Assembly (NCBI GenBank): GCA_052148715.1
Contig: JBKQHQ010000055.1
Location: 27,657 to 91,656 of the forward strand
Direction of reading: 5' to 3'
Source of the DNA: JBKQHQ01 sp052148715
GTDB taxonomy: Bacteria; Pseudomonadota; Alphaproteobacteria; Rhizobiales; Xanthobacteraceae
DNA: 64,000 bases
A program made the position numbers and the translations under genes. Of the stretch, positions 26,341 to 35,694 are shown in pieces (the stretch's first letter is position 1; each line of letters begins with the position of its first letter). Below the pieces are notes generated by a model that had not been told where the DNA came from, made no database searches, and saw only the letters and a list, made by a program, of their open reading frames with translations.

Positions 26341-26583
26341 TCAGCGGCCTTCGACCGCGCGCGGCAGCAATTCCTTGACCTCGACCTGGATGCGGTTGCC
26401 GCTGACCACCACCGTTCCTTTGGCGATCGGCAGGTTGTTGGCCATGATCTTGACCTCGTCGTTCTCCTCGGAATCGAGCTCGATGATGGCGCCGCGGCCG
26501 AGCCGCAATACTTGATGGACGGGCATCGAGGTGGTGCCGAGTACGACGGCGATATCGAGAGCAACCTTATCCAGAGTGGGCAT
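26341..26583 (-). CDS. FliN-like SpoA-domain protein
   Basis: An 80-residue protein made up almost wholly of a SpoA/FliN C-terminal domain: LDIAVVLGTTSMPVHQVLRL, GRGAIIELD, and GNRIQVEVKELL. FliN forms the flagellar switch ring; type III secretion has HrcQb/SctQ relatives. Here there is no other flagellar or secretion gene within the window and the N-terminal part of normal FliN (~30-60 residues) is missing. It lies between tRNA-Leu and the divergent lipB. Whether it joins a flagellar motor encoded elsewhere is unknown. Confidence 0.8.
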   Translation of the reverse strand: MPTLDKVALDIAVVLGTTSMPVHQVLRLGRGAIIELDSEENDEVKIMANNLPIAKGTVVVSGNRIQVEVKELLPRAVEGR

Positions 26584-26637
26584 GCGCTGTCCTTGACCGA
26601 ACCGATGGCGCCCACGTCAACATGCTATGGTGAACGA

Positions 26638-27390
26638 GTGGTTAACGAACGCAACGATTTGCCGCCAGGCCTGCCTCCGCGCGCGGGATCGCCGCCAGTC
26701 GAGTGGCGCGTCGGCGAGGGCCGCGTGGCCTATGCAACAGCCCTTTCCGCCATGGAGGCGCGCGCGGCCGCCATTGCGGAAGGGGCCGCGCCCGAGCTTG
26801 TATGGCTCGTCGAGCACCCTCCCCTCTACACCGCCGGCACCAGCGCCAAGCCGCAGGAGCTGATCGAGGCGCGGTTTCCGGTGCATTGGACCGGTCGCGG
26901 GGGGCAGTTCACCTACCACGGCCCCGGCCAGCGGGTTGCCTACCTGATGCTCGACCTCAGGCGTCGGGGGCCCGACGTGCGGCGTTTCGTGGCAACGCTC
27001 GAGGAATGGCTGATCCGCTCGCTGGCCGCCTTCAATATCCGCGGCGAGCGGCGGGAGGACCGGGTCGGGGTCTGGGTGCGCCGCCCCGACAAGGGGGCCC
27101 TGCACGAGGACAAGATTGCCGCAATCGGCATCCGCCTGAAGCGCTGGGTAAGCCTGCACGGCATCGCACTCAACGTCGACTGCGACCTCAGCCACTTCTC
27201 CGGCATCGTCCCCTGCGGCGTCGCCGAGCCTCGCTACGGCGTGACGAGCCTCGTCGATCTCGGCCTGCCGGTGACGATGCCCGACGTGGATCTCGTGCTG
27301 CGGCAGGAGTTTGAGGCGCTCTTCGGGCCGACACGGACGGCGGATCGCGACCCCGCAATAGCCGACGAAGCCACATCCGCTGCCCGCTAA
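26638..27390 (+). CDS. lipB: octanoyltransferase LipB
   Basis: A 250-residue lipoate biosynthesis enzyme that moves octanoyl from acyl-carrier protein to lipoyl domains. WLVEHPPLYTAGTSAK, GRGGQFTYHGPGQRVAY, the catalytic Lys in EDKIAAIGIR and catalytic Cys in IVPCGV are present. The GTG at 26638 (MVNERNDLPP) matches alphaproteobacterial LipB starts; an ATG at 26605 is the alternative. It serves the 2-oxoacid dehydrogenase and glycine-cleavage complexes. Confidence 0.92.
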   Translation: MVNERNDLPPGLPPRAGSPPVEWRVGEGRVAYATALSAMEARAAAIAEGAAPELVWLVEHPPLYTAGTSAKPQELIEARFPVHWTGRGGQFTYHGPGQRVAYLMLDLRRRGPDVRRFVATLEEWLIRSLAAFNIRGERREDRVGVWVRRPDKGALHEDKIAAIGIRLKRWVSLHGIALNVDCDLSHFSGIVPCGVAEPRYGVTSLVDLGLPVTMPDVDLVLRQEFEALFGPTRTADRDPAIADEATSAAR

Positions 27391-27517
27391 GCGGACGCTT
27401 CGAGTTTCGGTTTCACACGCCCGGCGCGCTGCACGCCAAAAGCTCGGCGCCATCGGCTATGGAACCGAGCACGCCGATGCTTTATTTGGATGAGGAATTC
27501 CAGGAAGGACGCGACCG

Positions 27518-28918
27518 ATGGACCTCGATCCGGTTCTGCTTTCGCGGCTGCAATTCGCCTGGGTGATCGGCTGGCACATTCTCTTGCCGGCGTTCACGGT
27601 GGGACTGGCCTCCTTCATCGCGCTCTTGGAGGGTGTCCATGTGGCGACGAGGAATCCCGTGTTTCTGCGGATTTCTCAGTTTTGGCTCAAGATTTTCGCC
27701 ATTTCGTTCGGCATGGGAGTCGTCACCGGCATTGTCATGCCGTTCCAGATCGGCACGAACTGGAGTCGCTACTCCGATACGGCCGCGAACATCATCTCGC
27801 CGCTTCTCGCCTATGAGGGCCTCACAGCCTTCTTTCTGGAAGCGACCTTTCTCGGCATTCTAATGTTCGGGCGCAAGCTGGTGCCGCCCGCCATCCACTT
27901 CGTCGCGGCGTTCCTTGTTGCCGCCGGGACGCTGTTCTCATCCTTCTGGATTCTCGCCACCAACAGCTGGATGCAAACGCCGGCCGGCTACACGCTGATC
28001 GACGGGCGTTTCTTCCCCGAGAGCTGGGCCGCGATCGTCTTCAGCCCGTCTTTCGTTTACCGCCTCGCGCACACCGTCTCGGCGTTCTACGTCACGACGG
28101 CGTTCGTCGTGCTGGGCGTCGCGGCTTATACGCTGCGCCGCGGCCGCTTCGTCAAGGAAGGTCGGGTGATGCTGCGGCTGGCGCTTTGGTTCCTCATCAT
28201 TTTCATGCCGCTGCAGATGGTGCTCGGCGATCTGCACGGCCTCAACACCGCGAAGTATCAGCCCGCCAAGCTCGCCGCGATCGAGGGCCTGTGGGAGACC
28301 GGCAAGGGCGTGCCCGCCTCGATCATCGGCTGGCCCAACATGCAGGCCGAACGCAACGATTTCGAGATTGCGATCCCAAAGCTCGGCAGCCTTTACCTGA
28401 CCCATTCGTGGGACGGCGAGGTGAAGGGATTGAAGGATTTCCCGCCGGATCAGCGTCCTCCGGTGGCCGTGCCTTATTTCGCCTTCCGCATCATGGTCGG
28501 CATCGGCCTGCTGATGCTCGCCATCGTCGTGTGCGGAATGGTGCTGCTGTGGCGACGGCAGGTCGATACGAGTGCTTGGTATCTAAAACTCTGTCAGCTC
28601 GCTTTTCCGGTCGGCTTCATCGCCGTGATCGCCGGCTGGACGACGACGGAGGTCGGGCGGCAGCCTTGGACCATCTACGGTTTGCTGCGAACGGCCGATT
28701 CGGTCTCGCCGTCGCTGACCGGCTTCGACGTGCTGCTGTCGCTGCTGCTCTACGTCGCCGTCTACCTGATCATCTATCCGGTGGGGCTGACCCTGATGCT
28801 CCGGCTCGTTTGGGCGGGCCCCGGCGCGCAAGCTCCGGACGGCGGCACTCCGGTCGCAGGCAGCCGGCTGCTGGGGCCCGTTGAAGCCATGCCGTCGTCG
28901 TCCGAGGGGCGAGCGTGA
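27518..28918 (+). CDS. cydA: cytochrome bd-type quinol oxidase subunit I (CIO type)
   Basis: A 466-residue nine-helix subunit. Haem ligands visible: His20 in GWHILLPAF, His in RLAHTVSAFY, and Met in FRIMVGIGLL. GRQPWTIYGLLRT is the family's quinol-side motif. The Q-loop is short, as in cyanide-insensitive oxidases (CioA) of pseudomonads and rhizobia. It reduces O2 with quinol without pumping protons, working under low oxygen or respiratory stress. The stop overlaps the cydB start (TGATG). Confidence 0.93.
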   Translation: MDLDPVLLSRLQFAWVIGWHILLPAFTVGLASFIALLEGVHVATRNPVFLRISQFWLKIFAISFGMGVVTGIVMPFQIGTNWSRYSDTAANIISPLLAYEGLTAFFLEATFLGILMFGRKLVPPAIHFVAAFLVAAGTLFSSFWILATNSWMQTPAGYTLIDGRFFPESWAAIVFSPSFVYRLAHTVSAFYVTTAFVVLGVAAYTLRRGRFVKEGRVMLRLALWFLIIFMPLQMVLGDLHGLNTAKYQPAKLAAIEGLWETGKGVPASIIGWPNMQAERNDFEIAIPKLGSLYLTHSWDGEVKGLKDFPPDQRPPVAVPYFAFRIMVGIGLLMLAIVVCGMVLLWRRQVDTSAWYLKLCQLAFPVGFIAVIAGWTTTEVGRQPWTIYGLLRTADSVSPSLTGFDVLLSLLLYVAVYLIIYPVGLTLMLRLVWAGPGAQAPDGGTPVAGSRLLGPVEAMPSSSEGRA

Positions 28919-29928
28919 TGCTGCCGTCGCTCAGCCTGATCCCGATCTGGACCGCAATCCTTGCGGCCGGCGTTTTCTTCTATGTCGCCCTCGACGGTTT
29001 CGATCTCGGCATCGGCATCCTCTATCAATTCGCGCCGGATCGGGACGCGCGCAACGCCATCATGAACTCCATTGCGCCGATCTGGGACGGCAACGAGACC
29101 TGGCTGATCCTCGGCGGCCTCGGCCTGCTGGCGGCCTTCCCACTGGCGTTCGCCATCATCATCCCCGCCGTCTACTTCCCCATTCTCCTCATGCTGCTTG
29201 GCTTGATCTTCCGCGGGCTCGCTTTCGAGTTTCGCTATCGCGACGCCGAGCACCGCGGATTCTGGGATCACGGGTTCTGTTACGGATCGCTGCTGGCCAC
29301 GTTTGCGCAGGGGTGCGTCCTCGGCGCGTTCATCCAAGGCTTCCATGTCGAAGGGCGGCAGTTTGCCGGCAGCTCGTTCGATTGGGCGACCCCGTTCGCC
29401 CTGGTGACGGGGCTGGCCTTGGTGTTCGGTTACGCGCTGCTCGGGGCAGGCTGGCTGATCATCAAGACAGAGGGCGCGCTGCAGGCTTGGGCGCGGCGCC
29501 TCGGCAGGCGCGCCCTGATCGGCGTCGTGCTGGGCGTTCTGGTCGTCAGCCTATGGACGCCATTAGCCGATGCACAGATTGCGAGCCGCTGGTTCGGCTG
29601 GCCGAACATCGCGCTGCTCGCCCCGGTGCCGCTCATCACGGCCGCCTTGGTCTGGTACGAATGGCGGTCGCTGCACGACGCCTCCGAGTATGCGCCGTTC
29701 CTCGCGGCGCTCGCGCTGTTCGGTATGTGCTATCTCGGCATCGCCATCAGTCTCTGGCCGATGATCGTGCCAAGACACTTTACGCTGGAGCAGGCCGCCG
29801 CTTCCGAGAGCACGCAGGCCTTCCTGCTGATCGGAACGCTCGCCCTCCTGCCGGTGATCTTCATCTACACCGCGTGGTCCTATTGGCTTTTCCGCGGCAA
29901 GGTGCGCGCCGACATCGGCTACCACTGA
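28918..29928 (+). CDS. cydB: cytochrome bd-type quinol oxidase subunit II
   Basis: A 336-residue membrane subunit with the CydB signature FYVALDGFDLGIGILY and WDGNETWLI near the N-terminus and LPVIFIYTAWSYWLFRGKV at the end. It scaffolds subunit I. The ATG at 28918 overlaps the cydA stop; a GTG directly before it is possible. No CydX-like small frame follows, and no cydCD export genes are nearby. Confidence 0.93.
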   Translation: MLPSLSLIPIWTAILAAGVFFYVALDGFDLGIGILYQFAPDRDARNAIMNSIAPIWDGNETWLILGGLGLLAAFPLAFAIIIPAVYFPILLMLLGLIFRGLAFEFRYRDAEHRGFWDHGFCYGSLLATFAQGCVLGAFIQGFHVEGRQFAGSSFDWATPFALVTGLALVFGYALLGAGWLIIKTEGALQAWARRLGRRALIGVVLGVLVVSLWTPLADAQIASRWFGWPNIALLAPVPLITAALVWYEWRSLHDASEYAPFLAALALFGMCYLGIAISLWPMIVPRHFTLEQAAASESTQAFLLIGTLALLPVIFIYTAWSYWLFRGKVRADIGYH

Positions 29929-29956
29929 GTCGCAGCCCACGGACGCGGCGTAGTCT

Positions 29957-30262
29957 TCACACCGTCGGCAACACCGAGAACCGCTCGCCGGGCCGTCGTC
30001 GCGAGATTGCCTCGGGTCCCGCCTCGTTGATGTCAACCGCCGTGACGCGCGCACCGGGCGGGCCAAGCCGGCAAGCCTCGACCATCGCGGCGACCGCCTC
30101 CGCCGGCCCAGCGAAGACGGCCTCGACCGAGCCGTCGCGCCGGTTGCGGACAAAACCTTCGAGGCCTCGCGTGAGCGCCGCGTATTCGGTCCAGGCGCGA
30201 TAGCCGATACCCTGCACGCGGCCGCGGATGATCACGTGGCGAATGGTCTCGGCCGCGCTCAC
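29957..30262 (-). CDS. acyP: acylphosphatase
   Basis: A 101-residue ferredoxin-like enzyme. The active-site Arg and phosphate loop are in GRVQGIGYRAWTEY; the structural Asn is in GFVRNRRDGSVEAVF. It hydrolyses carboxyl-phosphate bonds. The GTG at 30262 overlaps the stop of the upstream cyclotransferase gene (GTGA), indicating coupling. Confidence 0.9.
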   Translation of the reverse strand: MSAAETIRHVIIRGRVQGIGYRAWTEYAALTRGLEGFVRNRRDGSVEAVFAGPAEAVAAMVEACRLGPPGARVTAVDINEAGPEAISRRRPGERFSVLPTV

Positions 30263-30723
30263 GCCAGCGCTCCAGTCTCGACGGCGCGCACGCCATGCCG
30301 GTCCGAGCCCGACCAGCGCGCAAGCTCGCGGATATAGGAATTCGGCAGATCCCAGTCGCGCGCCGCCTTGATGACGATCTGCAGATAGCCGGGACGCGGC
30401 CGCCCGGGCACGTCGTCGCGGCCAATATAGATCAGTGCGGCTCGGCGCTTCCCGTCCTGGCAAACCGGCAGCATGCAGCGCCGGTAGAGCCCCGACGCCA
30501 CGCTCTCATAGGCATTGAGCGCAGCGAGCTCGCGCGGGCCGACGCGCCAAAGCACGCCGTGCACCGTGCGGCCGGGGTGCGGGCGGATCGAAGCATAGCC
30601 GTCGGCGGTGATGATGAAGCCCCAACCATCGAGTCGGGCGCGACCGAGCACGTGCGCGCCGGGACAGCGCCGACCCATCGCTTCACGGCTCATATTCGAT
30701 CCATAGGCGAAGCACGCGTTCAT
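30259..30723 (-). CDS. gamma-glutamylcyclotransferase family protein
   Basis: A 154-residue AIG2/GGCT-fold protein. FAYGSNMSREAM carries the substrate-binding Y-G-S loop, and LNAYESVASGLYRR contains the expected catalytic Glu. These enzymes release 5-oxoproline from gamma-glutamyl compounds such as glutathione pieces. It heads a two-gene unit with acylphosphatase. Confidence 0.85.
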   Translation of the reverse strand: MNACFAYGSNMSREAMGRRCPGAHVLGRARLDGWGFIITADGYASIRPHPGRTVHGVLWRVGPRELAALNAYESVASGLYRRCMLPVCQDGKRRAALIYIGRDDVPGRPRPGYLQIVIKAARDWDLPNSYIRELARWSGSDRHGVRAVETGALA

Positions 30724-30733
30724 AGGACGCAGC

Positions 30734-31285
30734 TCATGGATTCAAGGGCGCGGCCGGCACGGGGGCCGGCGCGCTCGGGCGCGTGCCCGCCCACAACGAA
30801 AGCGCGAACGTGATCAGAACCGGGATGCAGGCGATCAGCACCAACATCATCAAGACGACGTGCAGGAGGTCGAACTGGCTCGGCGCACTGAAGGCGCCGA
30901 TCAAGTAGAAGACGACGTAGAAGAGGAGGATGTTCTGCAGCGACGCGGTCTGCGGATCCGCCGTTGCATCGCTCGCAGCGGGGACGAAAAACGCGACCGC
31001 CACGATCAACATGATCATCGCGAGCGCATCGATGACGGCAACACCAACGGCCGGCGCGGGCGAGCGGCCGGCGTCGCGCAGACGATTGGCGTGGAGCGCG
31101 AACCACAGCCAAAGCAGGCCCGCCTGCGCGATCGCAAACGGCCAAACGCCGATGTGCATGACGGCCCATTGGAGGGTCAGCATCTGCGAGGCGATGACGG
31201 CGGCGTAGAGCACCATGGCGGCGAGTGCGAAGTCCCGCTTCCCGACGCGTCCGGATGAGGCGAAGAACAGACCAAGCGCACGCAT
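30734..31285 (-). CDS. DUF805-like membrane protein
   Basis: A 183-residue membrane protein that begins MRALGLFFASSGRVGKRDFA; the G-R-x-G-R/K-x-D/E-F start and the later ALHANRLRDAGRSP are DUF805 marks. About five hydrophobic helices follow, then a Pro/Ala-rich tail. Start chosen at 31285, preceded by GGGGGGAG. It ends 10 bases before the cyclotransferase ATG, so the three genes may be one transcript. The function is unknown. Confidence 0.72.
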   Translation of the reverse strand: MRALGLFFASSGRVGKRDFALAAMVLYAAVIASQMLTLQWAVMHIGVWPFAIAQAGLLWLWFALHANRLRDAGRSPAPAVGVAVIDALAMIMLIVAVAFFVPAASDATADPQTASLQNILLFYVVFYLIGAFSAPSQFDLLHVVLMMLVLIACIPVLITFALSLWAGTRPSAPAPVPAAPLNP

Positions 31286-31357
31286 TGCATTCTCCCCCCG
31301 CGGCGCACCCGGCAGCACGCCATGCTGGCGCGGTTCCGGCGCTTGCTCCACGCTCGC

Positions 31358-31377
31358 CATTCCGGGGCGCCGGAATG
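31358..31377. repeat. short REP-like palindrome
   Basis: CATTCCGG-GGCG-CCGGAATG, perfect 8-base arms, in the gap between pccA and the DUF805 gene. The arms match the outer part of the repeat at 8543-8580. Confidence 0.55.
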
Positions 31378-31447
31378 ACTGCCGAGGGGCGGGACCATTG
31401 ACCACCGTCACAACATCAGGATGCCCGATTCGGGGCCGATGGCGCGA

Positions 31448-33448
31448 TCAGGCGAATTCCAAGACGACGGCGTCGACGGCCAGGCTGTCGCCGGGCTTGG
31501 CGTAGATCGCCCTCACCACACCGTCGCGCTCGGCGCGCAGCACGTTTTCCATTTTCATGGCTTCAACCACCGCGAGCGTCTCGCCGGCCTTGATTTCTTG
31601 GCCCGGCGCTACGGCGATCGAAAGGACAAGACCCGGCATCGGGCAGCGCACGGCCTTGCCGCCGTTGGCCGATTGCTTGACCGGCATCAGCCGCGCCGCC
31701 GCAGCCTCCGCGTGCGTGAATACATGGGCCTTGGCCTCGATCCCGTGATGGCCAATGACAAAGCCGTTGGGGATCACGCGCACCTGCACCGCGATCGGCA
31801 CGCCGTCGACGGCCCCTAGCCACAGCCGCTCGCCGAGCTTCCAGGTGGACTGCAGCATGAATTCGCCGCCGTCTTCGAACGTGACGGCAATCCCTTCGCC
31901 AGCCTGCGCCACCTCGCAGAAATACTCGGCCTCGCCGAGCCGCACGATCCGCGCACGGTCGAAACGAACGGGCCTTCCAGGCAATTGCCCGGAAATCTTG
32001 CGCTTGCGTTCATTGCCGAGGTGATCGATCGCGGCGGCGACGGCGGCAAGCCGGTGTGCGACGGCGCCGGTTGGAGTGACGCCGTGGAACCCCTGCGGGT
32101 ATTCCTCGGCAACGAAGGCGGTGGAGAGCTTGCCCGAGCGCCAGCGCGGATGCTGCATCAGCGCGGCGAGAAACGGGATGTTGTGGCGGATGCCGTCGAT
32201 CGTAAAGGCGTCGAGCGCGTTCGCCTGCGCATCGATCGCCGCCGCGCGGGTCGCGGCGTGCGTCACGACCTTGGCGATCATCGGATCGTAGTAGAGGGAA
32301 ATCTCGCCGCCTTCTGCGGCACCCGTGTCGATGCGCAACGTCACGCCGTCGGCCTTGCCCTCGGCCGGCGGCCGATAGCGCACCAGCCGTCCGGTCGAGG
32401 GAAGAAAATTGCGGTAAGGGTCCTCGGCGTAAACGCGGGTCTCGATTGCGAAGCCTTGCTGCTGAACATCCTTTTGCGCAAGCGCGAGCCGCTCCCCCGC
32501 GGCGATCCGGATCATCTGCTCGACGAGGTCGATGCCGGTGACGAGCTCGGTGACCGGATGCTCGACCTGCAGCCGCGTGTTCATCTCGAGGAAATAGAAG
32601 CTCTTGTCCTGGCCGGCGACGAACTCCACCGTGCCGGCGGAATCATAACCGACCGCCCTGGCGAGCGCGACCGCCTGCTCGCCCATGCGCTTGCGAGTGG
32701 CAGGATCGACGAGCGGCGACGGCGATTCCTCGACGATCTTCTGGTTACGGCGCTGGATCGAGCATTCGCGCTCGCCGAGATGGATGACGTTGCCGTGCTT
32801 GTCGCCGAGCACCTGAATCTCGATATGGCGCGGGTCGGTGATGAATTTCTCGATGAACACGCGATCATCGCCGAAAGAGGACTTGGCCTCCGAGCGTGCC
32901 CGCAAAAAGCCCTCGGCGACCTCGGCAGCGCCGTGGGCGATCCGCATGCCCTTGCCTCCGCCGCCGGCGGAGGCCTTGATCATGACCGGAAAGCCGATCT
33001 CCTGCGCAATCCGCAGCGCCTGCTGCTCGCTCTCGATGACATTCGGCGAGCCCGGAACGGTCGACACCTTGGCGGCGGCGGCAAGGCGCTTGGATTCGAT
33101 CTTGTCGCCCATGGCCGCCATGGCGTGCTGGTTCGGCCCGATGAAGACGATGCCGGCCCGTTCGAGCGCCGCCGCAAAGGCCGCACGTTCGGACAGAAAG
33201 CCGTAGCCCGGATGCACCGCTTGCGCGTTGCTCTTGCGGCAGGCCTCGACGATGTTGTCGATCACCAGGTAGCTCGCCGCCGCCGGCGCCGGACCAATCG
33301 GCACCGCCGCGTCCGCCATCTCCACATGAAGCGCGTCCCGGTCGGCTTCGGAATAGACGGCAACCGTCTGGATACCCATGCGGCGCGCGGTCTTGATGAT
33401 CCGGCAGGCGATCTCCCCGCGGTTGGCGATCAGAATGCGTTTGAACAT
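31448..33448 (-). CDS. pccA: propionyl-CoA carboxylase alpha subunit (biotin carboxylase + BCCP)
   Basis: A 666-residue biotin-dependent subunit. Residues 1-445 are biotin carboxylase (starting MFKRILIANRGEIACRII, ATP loop KASAGGGGKGMRIAH, and EMNTRLQVEHPVTE); ~450-590 match the BT linker domain of propionyl-CoA carboxylases; ~595-666 are the biotinyl domain with EAMKM, biotin on Lys632. It charges biotin with CO2 so the beta subunit can make methylmalonyl-CoA. The beta gene lies 4.3 kb upstream on the same strand, not adjacent. Confidence 0.92.
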   Translation of the reverse strand: MFKRILIANRGEIACRIIKTARRMGIQTVAVYSEADRDALHVEMADAAVPIGPAPAAASYLVIDNIVEACRKSNAQAVHPGYGFLSERAAFAAALERAGIVFIGPNQHAMAAMGDKIESKRLAAAAKVSTVPGSPNVIESEQQALRIAQEIGFPVMIKASAGGGGKGMRIAHGAAEVAEGFLRARSEAKSSFGDDRVFIEKFITDPRHIEIQVLGDKHGNVIHLGERECSIQRRNQKIVEESPSPLVDPATRKRMGEQAVALARAVGYDSAGTVEFVAGQDKSFYFLEMNTRLQVEHPVTELVTGIDLVEQMIRIAAGERLALAQKDVQQQGFAIETRVYAEDPYRNFLPSTGRLVRYRPPAEGKADGVTLRIDTGAAEGGEISLYYDPMIAKVVTHAATRAAAIDAQANALDAFTIDGIRHNIPFLAALMQHPRWRSGKLSTAFVAEEYPQGFHGVTPTGAVAHRLAAVAAAIDHLGNERKRKISGQLPGRPVRFDRARIVRLGEAEYFCEVAQAGEGIAVTFEDGGEFMLQSTWKLGERLWLGAVDGVPIAVQVRVIPNGFVIGHHGIEAKAHVFTHAEAAAARLMPVKQSANGGKAVRCPMPGLVLSIAVAPGQEIKAGETLAVVEAMKMENVLRAERDGVVRAIYAKPGDSLAVDAVVLEFA

Positions 33449-33711
33449 GCGCGCGAGCTATTCCTTGGATGGTGCGAGCGGATCGGGGCGGCCAAAATGG
33501 GTCGATCGGTTTCTAGATCATTATGCCGGCGACGCAATACAACGCATTGAAGGGCTTATGCTAAAGTTGCGGGCCAATGAGTGATGGGCTTTCTTTCGGC
33601 GGCCTATCTTTGAAACGTGCCGCCTCTTACGATACCCAGTCGCACATCCTATAATCTTCTGGCGGCCGATCGACGGGCGGTCGCGGCAGAATTGAACCGC
33701 AGGAGGTGTCC

Positions 33712-34374
33712 ATGGCACTCTCGATTGGCGATACGGCCCCGGATTTCGAAGCGGAGACCACCGAAGGGCGGATACGCTTTCACGATTGGATCGGCAATTC
33801 GTGGGCGGTCCTGTTCTCCCATCCGAAGGACTTTACCCCGGTCTGCACCACCGAGCTCGGCTATATGGCGCGGATCAAGCCCGAATTCGACAAGCGCAAC
33901 GTCAAGATCATCGGGATCAGCGTCGATCCCGTCGACAGACATTCGCAATGGGCAAATGACATCAAGGAGACGCAGGGCTTTGCGCCGAACTACCCGATGA
34001 TCGGCGACCCCGATCTGAAGGTAGCCAAGCTCTACGGCATGCTGCCCGCGAGTTCGACCGGAGACGCGTCCAAGCGCACCGCCACCGACAATCAAACCGT
34101 GCGCAACGTGTTCGTCATCGGCCCGGACAAGAAGGTCAAGCTGATTCTCGTCTATCCGATGACTACCGGGCGCAATTTCGACGAGGTGCTGCGGGTGATC
34201 GACTCGCTGCAGCTGACGGCGAAGCACAAGGTGGCGACGCCCGCGCAATGGAAGCAGGGCGAGGACGTGATCATCGCCGGCTCCGTCTCGGACGAAGACG
34301 CGAAGAAGACCTATCCGCAAGGCTGGAAGGCGCCGCGGCCCTACATCCGCATCGTCCCCCAGCCGCGTGACTGA
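33712..34374 (+). CDS. 1-Cys peroxiredoxin (Prx6 type)
   Basis: A 220-residue thiol peroxidase with the active-site Cys45 in HPKDFTPVCTTELG and no other cysteine in the chain, as in Prx6/1-Cys enzymes. The long C-terminal arm (PAQWKQGEDVIIAG onwards) is the Prx6 dimer arm. AGGAGG lies five bases before the ATG at 33712; a GTG six bases earlier overlaps that site and is unlikely. It reduces H2O2 and organic hydroperoxides. Confidence 0.93.
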   Translation: MALSIGDTAPDFEAETTEGRIRFHDWIGNSWAVLFSHPKDFTPVCTTELGYMARIKPEFDKRNVKIIGISVDPVDRHSQWANDIKETQGFAPNYPMIGDPDLKVAKLYGMLPASSTGDASKRTATDNQTVRNVFVIGPDKKVKLILVYPMTTGRNFDEVLRVIDSLQLTAKHKVATPAQWKQGEDVIIAGSVSDEDAKKTYPQGWKAPRPYIRIVPQPRD

Positions 34375-34618
34375 CCGGCCGGGTGCCAGATGCTGAGCGC
34401 CGAGCCCACAAGAATTCACGCGGGCGCGGCGCCAGGACCGCGCCGTGGCGGGCCGAACCGAGCGGGCGCACCTTAGCTGCGCCATGTCGCGCCGCACCAA
34501 ATTGATTTCCACTATCATCACTTTGCTGTAATATTGAGCTTTTCGTCACCGACGCTCCCCACATCGGCGCTAAGATCGCCCGGGTAATGGCTCGGGAATT
34601 GCGACTACAGGAGATGCC

Positions 34619-35128
34619 ATGTCCGCGCCGTCTGCCAATCTGCACTACTTTCGTACGTCGGCGTCTGCCGGAGCGGCAGGCTCCGCCGGCCCGTTGCTGT
34701 CTCCGGCGGAGGGCTTCGCCGCCCACGGCCATGACGCCATCCTGCTGATCGCCCGCGTCCTCATGGCCTACATCTTCGTCCAGAGCGGTTTTGGCAAGCT
34801 CATGGACATCGGCAGCTTCACGGCGGCCCTGGACGGCAAGGGCGTTCCGCTCGCCTCGGTGCTTGGCGTCGTCGCGCCTTGCGTTGAATTCTTCGGCGGT
34901 CTTGCGATCCTGCTCGGCTTCCAGACGCGCTATGCGGCGGGGCTGCTGGTCCTGTTCGTCATCGTGGCGACCGCGACCTCGCACCGCTTCTGGGAGTTCG
35001 CCGGTGAAGCGCGCCGAGGGCAGGAAATCCATTTCGACAAGAACGTCTGCATCGTCGGCGGCCTGCTGCTGCTGGTTGCCGTTGGCGGCGGACGCTTCAG
35101 CCTCGACCGGCTGTGGCGCAAGGCCTAA
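34619..35128 (+). CDS. DoxX family membrane protein
   Basis: A 169-residue protein with a ~40-residue polar leader and four membrane helices. IARVLMAYIFVQSGFGKLMD and FFGGLAILLGFQTRYAAGLL are DoxX marks. The conserved HFDKNVCIVGGLLLL near the C-terminus is typical. DoxX proteins have been linked to thiol/oxidative stress; no direct activity can be read. An ATG at 34614 lies out of frame. It follows the peroxiredoxin on the same strand. Confidence 0.83.
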   Translation: MSAPSANLHYFRTSASAGAAGSAGPLLSPAEGFAAHGHDAILLIARVLMAYIFVQSGFGKLMDIGSFTAALDGKGVPLASVLGVVAPCVEFFGGLAILLGFQTRYAAGLLVLFVIVATATSHRFWEFAGEARRGQEIHFDKNVCIVGGLLLLVAVGGGRFSLDRLWRKA

Positions 35129-35235
35129 GCACCTGCCTTCTTGACCTTTCCCGCGCTGGCGCGCGCCGATGCCTTGGCTGGGGGCGAGGCGGAGGCTAAG
35201 AGCTACGGACCAAAGCTCAATCCACCGAGGTCCCG

Positions 35236-35634
35236 ATGCGCGCCGACCAGCAGCCGCCGTTTGCCGACCTCCTCGGCATGCAGATCACCCATTTGTCGTC
35301 CGATCGGGTGGAGGCCGAGCTCTTGGTTCGCGAAGAGCTCAGCAACCGATTTGGCATCCTGCACGGCGGGGCCATCATGGCCTTGGCCGACAACCTCGGC
35401 GGCACCGCCACGACGGTCAATTTGCCGGAGGGGATGCAGACCACCACCATCGAGAGCAAAACCAATTTCTTCAGCGCGATCCCGGTCGGTGACACCGCGC
35501 GCGCCGAATGCACCCCTCTGCATCGCGGCCGCACCACCATGGTCTGGCAGACCAAGATCACTCGCAATGACGGCAAGCTCGCCGCGCTGGTGACGCAGAC
35601 GCAGTTGGTGTTTCCGGCACGAGCCGCGAAGTAG
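35236..35634 (+). CDS. PaaI-type hotdog-fold thioesterase
   Basis: A 132-residue hotdog protein. FGILHGGAIMALADNLGGTA is the PaaI/YdiI catalytic helix with the conserved HGG; ESKTNFFSAIPVGD is the substrate strand. It hydrolyses aryl- or acyl-CoA thioesters. GAGG precedes the ATG by six bases. Confidence 0.87.
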   Translation: MRADQQPPFADLLGMQITHLSSDRVEAELLVREELSNRFGILHGGAIMALADNLGGTATTVNLPEGMQTTTIESKTNFFSAIPVGDTARAECTPLHRGRTTMVWQTKITRNDGKLAALVTQTQLVFPARAAK

Positions 35635-35694
35635 GCTTGGCGCCCCCGACCGAGAGCGCCACCGTAGTCGATCTCGCTGAGAACGGAGCAACAC

